Below, one piece after another: positions 28,074-37,626 of a DNA stretch of 64,000 nucleotides. The position numbers and the translations under genes are program-made. The stretch lies in the NCBI GenBank assembly GCA_947167075.1, contig CAMVGR010000003.1:124001-188000 (forward strand), written 5' to 3'. Position 1 is the stretch's first letter. The number at the start of each line of letters is the position of its first letter. The notes beneath the pieces are model-generated. The model worked only from the letters and a program-made list of their open reading frames with translations. It was not told where the DNA came from and did no database searches. The stretch is from an uncultured Bacteroidales bacterium. GTDB taxonomy: Bacteria > Bacteroidota > Bacteroidia > Bacteroidales > P3.

Positions 28074-28535
28074 TTAGGCTGTATGTGATGCCAAATAAGA
28101 ATTGGAATAATGTGGATCGGTCGAGACATCGAGCCCAAACCATTGTGGTTTGGAGAAATTGTCGGCTGATTTGGTGTCGCTGAATTCAACCTCGACTAGC
28201 TTTAGTCCTTCGTACTGGTCGTGGAAAATGTCTAGTTCGGCTGTTAGTCCGGATATTGGAATACGGTAGCGTGTTTTACGTATTAGCGGATATTCGCACT
28301 TGTCTTTCAGTTTGTTATACGTTTCCTCGCTAAGACTGAATTCTTCTTCTCGATTGTGGATGGCTGTGCTGCCGGATGGCAGTTTCTCTTTTATGGTGAG
28401 CCAATATTCTTGGTCGATTTTACGGATTCGAACGGTGGGCGCAATACAGAGATAGCCTTGCTCTATCTCATGGTGAGGATATTGGGCAAGGCTATCCGGT
28501 AGTCTGTCGACCAAGTACTTACGTTCTATCTCCAT
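28074..28535 (-). CDS. CYTH-domain protein (triphosphate tunnel phosphohydrolase)
   Basis: A 153-residue protein starting MEIERKYLV, the ExExK signature of the CYTH superfamily, with GYLCIAPTVRIRKIDQEYWLTIK and later ELDIFHDQYEGLKLVEVEF. Members hydrolyse inorganic triphosphate or similar substrates inside a beta tunnel. It starts 4 bases after purC's stop and is the last gene of the operon that begins at 31562. The exact substrate cannot be read from the sequence. Confidence 0.88.
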   Translation of the reverse strand: MEIERKYLVDRLPDSLAQYPHHEIEQGYLCIAPTVRIRKIDQEYWLTIKEKLPSGSTAIHNREEEFSLSEETYNKLKDKCEYPLIRKTRYRIPISGLTAELDIFHDQYEGLKLVEVEFSDTKSADNFSKPQWFGLDVSTDPHYSNSYLASHTA

Positions 28536-28539
28536 TGCG

Positions 28540-29487
28540 TCAGAGCGTCGACAGATAGTCGGTTACGTTCTTTTCGATGCGGGCTTCGAGGTCGGCACAA
28601 TCGTCGGCTTTCTGGAAGCGTTCGCCTGTGATGTGTTCGTAGAGTTCGATATAGCGGTCGCTGATGCTATTAACAATCTGGTCGGTCATTTCAGGCACCT
28701 TCTGCCCTTCTTTCCCTTGGAAACCATTGTCCATCAGCCATTCGCGCACAAATTCCTTGCTCAGTTGGCGCTGGTGTTCTCCTTTTTTCAGTCTTTCTTC
28801 GTAGCCTTCGGCATAAAAATAGCGGCTGCTGTCAGGAGTGTGGATTTCGTCGATGAGGTAGATCTTGCCGTCGCGTTTGCCGAACTCGTATTTGGTGTCT
28901 ACTAGTATTAGTCCCTTTTCGGCGGCTATTTGGGTGCCGCGTTCGAACAGTTGCAGAGCGTAGCGTTCCAGTTGGTCGTAGTCTTCCTTGGCCACCAAGC
29001 CGGTGCGGATTATTTCTTCGCGGCTAATGTTCTCGTCGTGGCCTTCGTCGGCTTTGGTGGTTGGGGTCACGATGGGCTTGGGGAATTTCTGGTTTTCGAC
29101 CATCCCTTCGGGCAGTGGCACACCACAGAGTGTGCGGGCACCGGCCTTGTATTCGCGCCATGCACTGCCTGCCAGGTAGCCACGGACAATCATTTCTACT
29201 CTGAAGCCCTCGCATTTAAGACCCACAGTAACCATCGGATCGGGGGTGGCCAGTTTCCAATTGGGAAGAATGTCGGCTGTGGCATCGAGGAACTTTGCGG
29301 CTATCTGGTTCAGTACTTGTCCTTTATAGGGAATACCCTTGGGCAGCACCACGTCGAATGCCGAAATACGGTCGCTCACCACCATGGCCATATATTTGTC
29401 GTCGATGTTGTATACATCACGTACTTTGCCTACATAGAGGCTTTTTTGCTTCGGAAAATTGAAGTTTGTTTTGACAACTGCTTTCAT
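28540..29487 (-). CDS. purC: Phosphoribosylaminoimidazole-succinocarboxamide synthase
   Basis: PurC (SAICAR synthetase) condenses CAIR with aspartate using ATP in purine synthesis. The 315-residue protein has [30 protein letters not shown], the family signature region [14 protein letters not shown], and [28 protein letters not shown]. It is of the longer type found in Bacteroidota and eukaryote-like relatives. It is preceded 5 bases upstream by rsmD. Confidence 0.95.
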   Translation of the reverse strand: MKAVVKTNFNFPKQKSLYVGKVRDVYNIDDKYMAMVVSDRISAFDVVLPKGIPYKGQVLNQIAAKFLDATADILPNWKLATPDPMVTVGLKCEGFRVEMIVRGYLAGSAWREYKAGARTLCGVPLPEGMVENQKFPKPIVTPTTKADEGHDENISREEIIRTGLVAKEDYDQLERYALQLFERGTQIAAEKGLILVDTKYEFGKRDGKIYLIDEIHTPDSSRYFYAEGYEERLKKGEHQRQLSKEFVREWLMDNGFQGKEGQKVPEMTDQIVNSISDRYIELYEHITGERFQKADDCADLEARIEKNVTDYLSTL

Positions 29488-29492
29488 TATTA

Positions 29493-30038
29493 CTATTCTT
29501 CTAATTTATTTGCAAAAAAAGTAAAGTTCACCTTACCATAGTTTCGGTGCTGCCAAAAGTGGGGATGGTCGACGAAACTGTACTCGCGTGGGTGTTCCAG
29601 GATGAATATGCCATCGTCGGTGAGCACTCCCCTTTCGAAGAGCAGATCGGGCAATGTGGCGAGCTCGGCCAATGCGTATGGTGGGTCGGCAAAGACAATG
29701 TCGAATTTCTGGTTGGCTCGTTTCAGCAAGTCGAACACATCGGCACGAACCACATGTATATTGGATATGCCGAACTGACTGGAACAATGCTTGATAAAGT
29801 CGGTACAGAGTGCGTTGATATCCACTGCGGTTACGCTCTTAACTCCACGGGAAACGAACTCGAGCGATACTGCACCTGTGCCGGCAAATAGGTCCATCAC
29901 CGTGCAGTCCTCGTAGTCGACATAGTTGTTCAGTATGTTGAACAGGCTCTCTCGGGCCATGTCTGTCGTAGGACGGACAGGAAGTCGATCCGGTGGATTG
30001 ATTCTACGACCACGAAGTGTACCGGCGATGATGCGCAT
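29493..30038 (-). CDS. rsmD: 16S rRNA (guanine-966-N2) methyltransferase
   Basis: RsmD methylates G966 of 16S rRNA. The 181-residue protein shows the RsmD start [30 protein letters not shown], the SAM motif [19 protein letters not shown] and the catalytic DPPY. It overlaps the DUF3822 gene by one base and is followed 5 bases later by purC. Confidence 0.94.
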   Translation of the reverse strand: MRIIAGTLRGRRINPPDRLPVRPTTDMARESLFNILNNYVDYEDCTVMDLFAGTGAVSLEFVSRGVKSVTAVDINALCTDFIKHCSSQFGISNIHVVRADVFDLLKRANQKFDIVFADPPYALAELATLPDLLFERGVLTDDGIFILEHPREYSFVDHPHFWQHRNYGKVNFTFFANKLEE

Positions 30039-30853
30039 TAAAGTAGGATTAATGTGTGTCGATAGGCCGGCAGGCCACGGAATTCAGCCGCTTGCATTGC
30101 CAGGTCGATGGGACTGAATATGGTCACCTTGGGAAAATACGGCAGGCAGGCTGCGTAGCGTTCGCGGTTGGCATCGCCACAGAGCATGAGCTCCATATCT
30201 GCATCCTCCAAGCCATGGCTTTTCATGATGTCTATCAGATGATAGACAGCCTCGTTTCCATAGTTGAACTGAAGGGTGTTTCCAAAGAGGTATTTACCGT
30301 CACGGAAGGCAGCTACATCCACCCTACCCTTTCTCCAATGTGCCACCATAAGAGGATGTTGCACACTGAGAGGTGCCATTTGAGCGAGTTTTGCATGCTG
30401 ATGCATGACATTAACGCCGGGCATGGCCACCTTGAAAGCCGTCACCACTTGCTCGTCGGCAGCATAGATGGCCGTCGATGACAGTTGCTGGCTGTGGCAC
30501 GACAGGATCGACTCTGCCCCACCCCCGACTAGTTTCATATAATGGCGGTTGGAGAGCGATGAGTAGAGTTCATCGGGCACCCATGTGCTTATTTCGCTCA
30601 GCACGATGAGCTCCATCTGTGCATATCCGAGTGGACGAATATTCACTTGGGAGAAAAACTCCTTGACATCAGACATTACGCCTGTCAAGGTATAGGCATG
30701 ATGGCCTTCTGCTTCACCCAATGTCAGCACCTGTCCTTTGAGTGTTACTTCGGCAAAAGAAAATCCACCCGCCTCGAGGCAAATGGATAGTCTTTTCTCG
30801 CGCGAAGCAAGCTCATTGGATGTGTTTATCAGAGACTTGCAAGCGTAAGACAT
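30038..30853 (-). CDS. DUF3822 family protein
   Basis: A 271-residue cytoplasmic-looking protein with two ASKHA-like halves (SICLEAGGFSFAEVTLKGQ; DVAAFRDGKYLFGNTLQFNYGNEAVYHLIDIM). DUF3822 is Bacteroidota-specific and is commonly next to rsmD, as here. It may have an actin/Hsp70-like fold, but no activity is known to me. The fixed link to rsmD hints at a role with rRNA modification or with the gene that follows it. Confidence 0.78.
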   Translation of the reverse strand: MSYACKSLINTSNELASREKRLSICLEAGGFSFAEVTLKGQVLTLGEAEGHHAYTLTGVMSDVKEFFSQVNIRPLGYAQMELIVLSEISTWVPDELYSSLSNRHYMKLVGGGAESILSCHSQQLSSTAIYAADEQVVTAFKVAMPGVNVMHQHAKLAQMAPLSVQHPLMVAHWRKGRVDVAAFRDGKYLFGNTLQFNYGNEAVYHLIDIMKSHGLEDADMELMLCGDANRERYAACLPYFPKVTIFSPIDLAMQAAEFRGLPAYRHTLILL

Positions 30854-30863
30854 ATTCTTTTTA

Positions 30864-31562
30864 TTATTCGAAATTACCGTCTGTTACAGCTTGGGTCATA
30901 TCGCCGACTTTCCATCCGGCGTAGCGTCCCTTAACCTCGTTGATTTCAGCAATCTTGTTCACTACCAGTTGGTGATCCATATCGCTCAAAAGAGTGGTGA
31001 GAGGGGCTTTGCACTCGAATACAGGAACCAACAAGCCGCTCTTCTCAATCATTCCGGCTTCCAGTTCGAACTGGTTCTTCTCGCCTTTGGGGTAAGGAAT
31101 ATAGCGAAGGTTAAGTATCTCCTCGTCGGTTAGCTGGTGTACATATCCGTTTGCATCTTTGATGGGGAGTTTTCCGTCTTCGCGAAGCTTCTCGATCGGG
31201 TTGACAAGGATTTCTTTACGCGAGATATACCCTTTCTTAACGGCCTCTAGTTCGGGCACTTCGTTGATGTCGACATCAGCAGGGATCTGATCGTAGTTGA
31301 TTACCTTGCTTACCACCTTCATGCTGTCTTCATTCATTAGGCGACTGAAAAGGGTGTCGAAACTGCCACAATACTTGCCATAGGTAAGCTTGTAAGCATC
31401 TTCAAGGGCACGGATGGATTTGAGTTTCTCGGCACATGCATCGCGACGTTTGGTATACTCATTGTCGAAACGCATCGGCTTTTGGATACTGTTGTAAAGC
31501 AATACACACAGGGCTATGATGGCAACGCCCAGCACGATTTGGATGATAGTTCTGCTTTTCAT
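30864..31562 (-). CDS. Single-pass membrane protein, unknown
   Basis: A 232-residue protein with a single N-terminal membrane anchor (residues 5-25, IIQIVLGVAIIALCVLLYNSI) and a long extracytoplasmic part that begins as a helical stretch (RRDACAEKLKSIRALEDAYKLTYGKYCGSFDTL), loosely like type II/IV pilin stems. It has two cysteines in that region. It starts an operon with DUF3822-rsmD-purC-CYTH from a promoter at 31658-31687. I do not recognise the family. Confidence 0.75.
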   Translation of the reverse strand: MKSRTIIQIVLGVAIIALCVLLYNSIQKPMRFDNEYTKRRDACAEKLKSIRALEDAYKLTYGKYCGSFDTLFSRLMNEDSMKVVSKVINYDQIPADVDINEVPELEAVKKGYISRKEILVNPIEKLREDGKLPIKDANGYVHQLTDEEILNLRYIPYPKGEKNQFELEAGMIEKSGLLVPVFECKAPLTTLLSDMDHQLVVNKIAEINEVKGRYAGWKVGDMTQAVTDGNFE

Positions 31563-31657
31563 TGTTATGTATATTATCAGTTTTGCTTTTTTATTATTCT
31601 GTATTTCAATAGAGAAGATTCGTTGCGGGAAAAATTCCCTATCAAAACAACCGACTG

Positions 31658-31687
31658 CAAAGATACAAAAAAATATTGATACGGCAA
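31658..31687 (-). promoter_or_regulatory. Promoter of the 31562-28074 operon
   Basis: Reverse strand TTG (31687-31685), 19 bases, TATCTTTG (31665-31658). The leader would be about 90 bases long. Confidence 0.65.
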
Positions 31688-31694
31688 TTTATTT

Positions 31695-33086
31695 TCACTT
31701 TTTTATATCTTGCTCGCGATGAATCAACTCTATGTTTATATTTGGGTATTTTCTACGAAGATTCAGAGCGGTTTGTTCTGCACAGTATACCGAGCGGTGC
31801 TGTCCTCCGGTGCATCCATAGGCCACACTCAGATGGGTAAAATGCCTTTCTATATATTTGTCTATACTTTGTCTGACAATGGCATTTGTATGCTCGAGAA
31901 AAAGACCTACTGCAGGCTCTTTTGCAAGGAAATCAATGACTGGTGCGTCTTTACCTGTATAGGCTTTGTATTCTGGGTATCGACCAGGATTGGGAAGGGC
32001 TCGGCAATCGAAGATGTGGCCTCCCCCATTCCCACTGCCATCTTCGGGAAGGCCCTGCTTGTAACTGAAACTAGTGATGGTGACTGTCAGTCGATCGTCG
32101 GAGGAAGGATTGGAAGGAAAGCGTGATATGGAGTGGATGCATTGCATTAGCTCAGGTAAATCTATGGGCAATGGGTGTTCCTCAACCAGCTTCTTCAAGT
32201 TGCCAAGAGCCAATGGAATGCTCTCTATAAAGTAGCTTTTGCGTTCATAAAGTCCACGATAGCCATAGGCTCCCAAAGTCTGAAGGATACGTATTAGTGC
32301 ATAGCCCCAAAAGTGTATTAAGAAGTTGTCATCTTTATGTATAGAGATGTAGTGGTTCAGAAGTTCTTTTCTGATGCATTCAGGCAAGTCACTTTTGGCA
32401 CTATAGAGTAGTGAGGCTACATCGTACTGGGCAGCCCCTTGTCGTCCACCCTGATAGTCGATGTAGTATAGCCTGTCGGAAACCATAATGTTACGTCCTT
32501 GAAAATCCCTGTAAAGAAAGTAATGGCAGTCTGCCTCAAGCAGAAAGTCCACTAGTTTCTCAAAATCGTTTTCCAATAGTTCCTCGTCGAAGGCCACATG
32601 GTTGAGCTTCAAGAAATAGTACTTGAAATAATTCAAGTCCCACATCATGGAGCGCCTGTCGAAGGAGCCTCTGGGGTAACCCACAGAGAAATCCATATCA
32701 GATCCCGCATTCTGTAGTGCGTTCAAGTCTTCTAATGCCTTTTTATAGAGGGAAAGCATTTCCTGGTCAAATCCCCCACCCTCTCTTTTCTTTTGGAAAA
32801 GCATATCATAGAGCGAAGTGTTGCCAAGATCTTGTTGTAGGTAGTGGCAGCTATCGTCGGAAACACAATACACTTCGGGCACAGGAAGCCCTTTAGCCAT
32901 GAAGTGGCGCGTGTAGGAGAGGAAGGCTTTGTTTTCCCTTTTGTCTAAGGCGATGGTACCAATGCAGGTGAGTTTTTCTCCAACAAGGCGATAGTAGCTC
33001 CTGCTAGAGCCACCACCAGACAACTGTAAGCATTGGACACAGGGTTCACCTGCCCACTTTTCGAATAGTTGTTGGAGCACCTTCAT
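31695..33086 (-). CDS. AmgK-like sugar kinase fused to RapZ C-terminal domain
   Basis: A 463-residue fusion. The first ~330 residues are an aminoglycoside-phosphotransferase-fold kinase: GGGSSRSYYRLV, catalytic LYRDFQGRNIMV and metal-binding YYIDYQGGRQGAAQYDVASLL. This wording is close to AmgK, the cell-wall MurNAc/GlcNAc kinase. The last ~120 residues match the C-terminal domain of RapZ (SFSYKQGLPE, FDCRALPNPGR, YGCTGGQHRSVY), which in enterobacteria binds glucosamine-6-phosphate and RNA. The RapZ nucleotide-binding N-domain is replaced by the kinase. It follows bactofilin by 8 bases. Confidence 0.87.
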   Translation of the reverse strand: MKVLQQLFEKWAGEPCVQCLQLSGGGSSRSYYRLVGEKLTCIGTIALDKRENKAFLSYTRHFMAKGLPVPEVYCVSDDSCHYLQQDLGNTSLYDMLFQKKREGGGFDQEMLSLYKKALEDLNALQNAGSDMDFSVGYPRGSFDRRSMMWDLNYFKYYFLKLNHVAFDEELLENDFEKLVDFLLEADCHYFLYRDFQGRNIMVSDRLYYIDYQGGRQGAAQYDVASLLYSAKSDLPECIRKELLNHYISIHKDDNFLIHFWGYALIRILQTLGAYGYRGLYERKSYFIESIPLALGNLKKLVEEHPLPIDLPELMQCIHSISRFPSNPSSDDRLTVTITSFSYKQGLPEDGSGNGGGHIFDCRALPNPGRYPEYKAYTGKDAPVIDFLAKEPAVGLFLEHTNAIVRQSIDKYIERHFTHLSVAYGCTGGQHRSVYCAEQTALNLRRKYPNINIELIHREQDIKK

Positions 33087-33094
33087 GTGGATTC

Positions 33095-33490
33095 CTATTC
33101 GGCGACCACTTCTTCTTTTTCGGCCTCTTGTTCCTGCTGTGCCTTGATCTCGTCAATCATTCTGCACTTACCACTGAACATGGCACCGGGTTCGATGCTT
33201 AGGTTGTTGATTAGTATATCTCCACGTACACGTGCTGTAGCATGCAGGGAGAGTAGTTCTTTGACTGAGATGTTGCCATTGACACATCCTATAATGTTGG
33301 CATTCTGGCATAGTACATTGCCATTGACGATTCCGCTATCGCCTACCACTAACTTGCCGTTGAGTTGGATGTTTCCTTCCAATTTGCCGTCGAGCCTAAA
33401 ATCTCCCGATGCTATTATGTCGCCCTTTATTACAGTGCCATCGGTGATGATGTTGATTGGACTGTTTTCTAGTTCCATTGTTTTTGCCAT
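33095..33490 (-). CDS. Bactofilin (polymer-forming cytoskeletal protein)
   Basis: A 131-residue beta-helical protein with the bactofilin rhythm GTVIKGDIIASGDFRLDGKLEGNI, GDSGIVNGNVLCQNANIIGCVNGNI, followed by a charged glutamate-rich tail. Bactofilins self-assemble into filaments and recruit envelope-building enzymes. It is flanked by porW, whose stop is 12 bases upstream, and by the kinase-RapZ fusion, which fits a shared role in envelope growth. Confidence 0.92.
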   Translation of the reverse strand: MAKTMELENSPINIITDGTVIKGDIIASGDFRLDGKLEGNIQLNGKLVVGDSGIVNGNVLCQNANIIGCVNGNISVKELLSLHATARVRGDILINNLSIEPGAMFSGKCRMIDEIKAQQEQEAEKEEVVAE

Positions 33491-33502
33491 GATGAATTAT
33501 TG

Positions 33503-36241
33503 TTATTGATTGTTTTCTACTTTCTTAAGGTGGTATTTTTTGAAGTATGCCAAGTAAGGTTCTATTTCTTTGCGATTGTAGAATGTGGCATAGTTTTGAG
33601 TGGATATGAAGAACTCTACATGGTCCTGTTCGGAATACTGCTGCAGGGGACTTTCTTCCTGCTGCAGGTGTTTGTAGTAGCCCATCGCCGCTTCTTCGTT
33701 CATGAATCGATGGATGGTGATTAATTGCGATGTGTCGGAGAAGAGCATCGCATTCACCTTGTAGTTCTGGTTGGAATAGTATTTTGTATTGAAGTCGGAA
33801 ATCTTGTATTGCAGTTCTGTGGCCCTAATTCTACGGTCGTTGATGATGATAATGACATAATACTGTTGGCCTTCGCGATAGCGATAGACACGTGCTTCGG
33901 GTGGTAGATCGTCTTCTGGTTGAGCGGTCATCACAGGCATAACGACCTCGTTCACTTGAGCTAGTCGATCCTGCTCTTTTCGGACCGTTTCTTTGCGCTG
34001 TTTCATCAACTCTCGTGTGGCACTATCGCTCGACAGATATTCCAGTTGTGCTTTGGCGAGTGGGTAAATGGTGTCGGTGCGGGACGATTGGTCTACTATC
34101 TTTTTTAGTGTGGCGATAGCTTCTTCGCGCTCACCTATTCTCGAAAGCGCCAATCCTTTCCAGTAGCGGAATTTGGGAAGCATGAAATGACCAGCATACA
34201 GCTCTTCTGCCTGTTCGCAGAGGGTTACCACCGTGGCATAGCGACGACGTTGATAGTAGTCGTACATCTCTTCGTAGGCATCCTCGACAACCCTCTCGCG
34301 ACGTAGCAACTCCTTGTAGTACTCGTGGTCACGTATCAGATTTGCGAAGTCGCAGTCGGGGAATCCCATCAAGACCATATCGCGATAATAATTAGCTTGC
34401 GGCGTGTTGCCTTGCTTGTCGTAGATGCGATAGAGCATGTAGAAGGTCTGGACGATCTCGTCAAACCCTGTGAATTCGTTGGCGAGGCGATGGTAGCATT
34501 CCAAAGCCCGAGGTTCGTTGTGCACACCATCGTAGTAGATATATCCGGCGCTGAGCAGGTTGGTAGCAATCAGCGTGTCGAGCGAATCTCGCTGCTGTTG
34601 GGTGGTTGGCAGGTCTTTGAGGTAATAAGCCTTATTGTGAGGGTCGTTGGGATTGCCGGTGTTCGTTGCAGAATGAGTCGAGTCGGAAGCATTAGATGAA
34701 GACGTGCTATCCATGTTGTCGGCACCCGATTCCGAATCGTCGAGCGTAAACATACTGAAGTCGGGCTTGTTGGAAAGGAACCAGTTGTCTTCCAACACTC
34801 TCATACCCCAAGCTTTACGGAAGGCATCCTTTCCCTTCTGAACGTTATTCTGATTGTAGAAATACCAGTCGCCCTTCAGTGTGTTTTGTTGTCCTTTGGA
34901 TTCGTTGGCCATTTCTTCCAACAGGGCTTGCTGGCGAGCACGCTCCTCTTGTGCATTGAGGGTATCTATCTTTGCCTGAATGAGGGCATTGAGTTCATCC
35001 TCGGGGAGGGCGGCCACAGCCAGTAGACTGTCGGCTCGTTGGTAGGTACGTGTATACTGGCAAAGCTCGGTGAGGATGTCGCTACGCCGTTTTATTGCAT
35101 TATAGTTTGGGTAATCTGCAGTGATACACTGCATGGCGGTGTCGTAGTAGAGCTGCGCCTGGTCGTAGTCTTCGTATATCTCATACAGCACTTCGCCTAA
35201 CTTCAAGGCACTTTTCCCTTTCTGAGATTTGTTGTTGGTCGAAACTGCCACACTCTTTTTCAGGTTGTCGCATGCTTTCTTGGCATCTTTTACTCCAAGA
35301 TACATCTCGCCCTTGGCATAGTAGATCTGATCGCGATACTCCTCATTTTTCTTCTCGCGAAGCATAGCATCCAGCTGCCGCTCCAACTTGCCTATGTCGC
35401 TGTGCTCTAGGTCGGCACACGAAGCTTCGCCTAGCCGAGCGTTGAACTCCATGACATATTCCGGCCCATAGCTTAACACTTTGTGGTAGTATTTGGCGGC
35501 CACACTGCGCCTATCCAGGCTTTGATAGATCTGTGCCAACATGAAATTGAGGCGAGCCTTGGTTTGGCGGTCTTTGGTTGCATCCAGGGCAAGGTGGATA
35601 TACTCGACTGCTTTCTTGTATTTTTGCTGAGGCACAGTGGCTTCCACCATAGCCAAGTAGAGTTTGTCTTTCTGCGAGGCAGTGAAATTGCCATTGTCGT
35701 ACAGCTGCACCAGCTGGTCGAGGGTTACCTCGGCCTCCGAATAGTGCTGCTCTCTCGACATGCAACGGGCAAGCAGTACGGCTGCCTCGTCGCCGGCTCG
35801 GGTGCCTCTAAACTGGCTGATCAGTATGTTGCATGTGTTGCTTGTAGAGGCATAGTCTTGCTTGTAGAATGTGGCATAGGCTGTCAGCAGGTAGCATTCT
35901 TTAACATATTCCACATGCTCTTCCCCATCCACAAAGATACTATGCTTCTTGATTCCTTTGATTCCTTTCTCGACAGCACGGTCCATTTCCGGACTAACAC
36001 TGCGTGCAGCATCCTGGGTGCCTAGTCGTTCGACGGGCAAAAACAGGGTGTAGTCGTCGGGCGAGGCCTCTACCAGTTTCTTGTATCCTTTCTTCAGGCT
36101 CTCGTTTCCATTCCACCAAACATTGTAGTGGCATGTAGTGTTATGATACATCACATTAGTCCACTTGGCACTCTCTGTCGAACAGCCAGTTAGTACCATC
36201 ACCACCAGGGCGATTAAAGATATGGATTTGCGATGTTTCAT
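33503..36241 (-). CDS. porW: Type IX secretion system lipoprotein PorW/SprE
   Basis: A 912-residue lipoprotein (lipobox VLTGC, Cys20) with TPR-like helical repeats in both halves and a disordered Ser/Asn/Asp-rich middle (about 490-530). The start after the lipid anchor, KWTNVMYHNTTCHYNVWWNGNESLKKGYKKL, is characteristic of SprE/PorW, which is needed for T9SS secretion and gliding in studied species. The C-terminal ~90 residues hold YYVIIIINDRRI and FNTKYYSNQNYKV, a SPOR-like module. Repeat copy 4 lies about 75 bases upstream. Confidence 0.88.
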   Translation of the reverse strand: MKHRKSISLIALVVMVLTGCSTESAKWTNVMYHNTTCHYNVWWNGNESLKKGYKKLVEASPDDYTLFLPVERLGTQDAARSVSPEMDRAVEKGIKGIKKHSIFVDGEEHVEYVKECYLLTAYATFYKQDYASTSNTCNILISQFRGTRAGDEAAVLLARCMSREQHYSEAEVTLDQLVQLYDNGNFTASQKDKLYLAMVEATVPQQKYKKAVEYIHLALDATKDRQTKARLNFMLAQIYQSLDRRSVAAKYYHKVLSYGPEYVMEFNARLGEASCADLEHSDIGKLERQLDAMLREKKNEEYRDQIYYAKGEMYLGVKDAKKACDNLKKSVAVSTNNKSQKGKSALKLGEVLYEIYEDYDQAQLYYDTAMQCITADYPNYNAIKRRSDILTELCQYTRTYQRADSLLAVAALPEDELNALIQAKIDTLNAQEERARQQALLEEMANESKGQQNTLKGDWYFYNQNNVQKGKDAFRKAWGMRVLEDNWFLSNKPDFSMFTLDDSESGADNMDSTSSSNASDSTHSATNTGNPNDPHNKAYYLKDLPTTQQQRDSLDTLIATNLLSAGYIYYDGVHNEPRALECYHRLANEFTGFDEIVQTFYMLYRIYDKQGNTPQANYYRDMVLMGFPDCDFANLIRDHEYYKELLRRERVVEDAYEEMYDYYQRRRYATVVTLCEQAEELYAGHFMLPKFRYWKGLALSRIGEREEAIATLKKIVDQSSRTDTIYPLAKAQLEYLSSDSATRELMKQRKETVRKEQDRLAQVNEVVMPVMTAQPEDDLPPEARVYRYREGQQYYVIIIINDRRIRATELQYKISDFNTKYYSNQNYKVNAMLFSDTSQLITIHRFMNEEAAMGYYKHLQQEESPLQQYSEQDHVEFFISTQNYATFYNRKEIEPYLAYFKKYHLKKVENNQ

Positions 36242-36314
36242 TGTTTATTCTATGTGGATTTGTTTGATTTTTAGTTGTTTGTTGTCGATTAATTATAGTA
36301 ATAGTTGATATTCG

Positions 36315-36387
36315 CCACGTATCACAACCGTACATGCACCGTACATGCACCGTACATGCACCGTGACTTCACCGTGGACACACGGTG
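36315..36387 (+). repeat. 11-bp tandem array plus stem-loop, copy 4
   Basis: After CCACGTATCACAAC come three exact CGTACATGCAC units (36329, 36340, 36351), then CGTGACTTCAC, and a perfect hairpin at 36370-36387 (CACCGTG, loop GACA, CACGGTG). It lies between the ychF stop and the porW start, which are both on the minus strand, while the element's standard orientation is plus. Confidence 0.88.
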
Positions 36388-36525
36388 AACAGTCGGTGCA
36401 TCCACGCGGTGAGGACAGCGACATGTAGGCTTCGCCATGTCGGGCCATGGTGTCCGGCATGGAGCAGGTGGTGTCTACGAAGCGTCTCATGTACATGATT
36501 GTCAGTTTGTTTTGTGTCGTTTTGT

Positions 36526-37626
36526 TTAAACGTTGAAGCGGAAATGCATGATGTCTCCATCCTGCACCACATAGTCTTTACCCTCGACGGCTATTTTTCC
36601 GGCCTCACGACATTTGGCTTCGCTACCCAGCTTCACATAGTCGTCGTACTTTATCACCTCGGCACGTATGAAGCCTCGCTCGAAGTCGGAGTGTATAATT
36701 CCCGCTGTTTGAGGAGCTTTCATTCCTTTCTTGAATGTCCACGCACGACATTCTTTAGGACCGGCTGTGAGGAAGGTTTGGAGACCGAGCAGACGGTAGG
36801 CGGCCTTGATGAGGCGATTCACACCGCTTTCCTTCAGTCCGATGTCTTCCAGAAACATCTGCTTCTCCTCATAGCTTTCCAGTTCGGCTATGTCGGCCTC
36901 GATTCCGGCTCCGATCAGAAGCACCTCGGCGTGCTCATCCTTCACTGCCTCGACGACAGCTTGCGAGTATTTGTTTCCGCTAACGACAGATGCTTCGTCG
37001 ACATTGCAAACATAGATGACCGGTTTTGTGGTAAGAAGCATAAGGTCGCGGGCCACTTCTTGCTGATTGTCGTCCAATTGTACCGTACGGGCACTTTTAC
37101 CCGACAGGAGGGCTTCTTTATAGAGGTCCATCACTTCGACCAGCTTTTTAGCTCTGGTGTCGCCTCCGGCTTTGCCTTTTTTTACCTCCTTATCGTATCG
37201 GTTCTCGATGGTCTCTAGGTCTTTGAATTGCAATTCAGTATCGATGGTTAGTTTGTCGCGTACCGGATCGACGGTGCCGTCCACATGCGTGATATTGTCG
37301 TCGTCGAAGCAGCGGAGCACATGTATGATTGCGTCGCAGTTTCGGATGTCGGCCAGGAATTTGTTGCCCAATCCCTCACCCTTCGAGGCTCCACGCACCA
37401 GTCCAGCTATGTCGACTATCTCTACCGTGGCGGGCACAACACTTGCTGGCCGTTCTATCTCCACCAGTTTTGCCAGGCGTTCGTCGGGGACGGTGATTAC
37501 GCCCACGTTGGGCTCGATAGTACAGAATGGGAAATTGGCAGCCTGAGCTTTGGCGTTGCTCAGACAGTTGAAAAGTGTACTTTTGCCCACATTGGGCAAT
37601 CCAACTATACCACACTGAAGGCTCAT
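36526..37626 (-). CDS. ychF: Obg-like ATPase YchF
   Basis: A 366-residue translation-associated P-loop ATPase of the OLA1/YchF family. G1 is [13 protein letters not shown]3 region IVDIAGLVRGASKGEGLGN, and the specificity motif region reads YVCNVDEAS in place of NKxD, fitting ATP rather than GTP use. The C-terminus is a TGS domain (TFKKGMKAPQTAGIIHSDFERGFIRAEVI). It is the last gene of the pyrE operon, overlapping the glycosyltransferase by 4 bases. Confidence 0.95.
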   Translation of the reverse strand: MSLQCGIVGLPNVGKSTLFNCLSNAKAQAANFPFCTIEPNVGVITVPDERLAKLVEIERPASVVPATVEIVDIAGLVRGASKGEGLGNKFLADIRNCDAIIHVLRCFDDDNITHVDGTVDPVRDKLTIDTELQFKDLETIENRYDKEVKKGKAGGDTRAKKLVEVMDLYKEALLSGKSARTVQLDDNQQEVARDLMLLTTKPVIYVCNVDEASVVSGNKYSQAVVEAVKDEHAEVLLIGAGIEADIAELESYEEKQMFLEDIGLKESGVNRLIKAAYRLLGLQTFLTAGPKECRAWTFKKGMKAPQTAGIIHSDFERGFIRAEVIKYDDYVKLGSEAKCREAGKIAVEGKDYVVQDGDIMHFRFNV

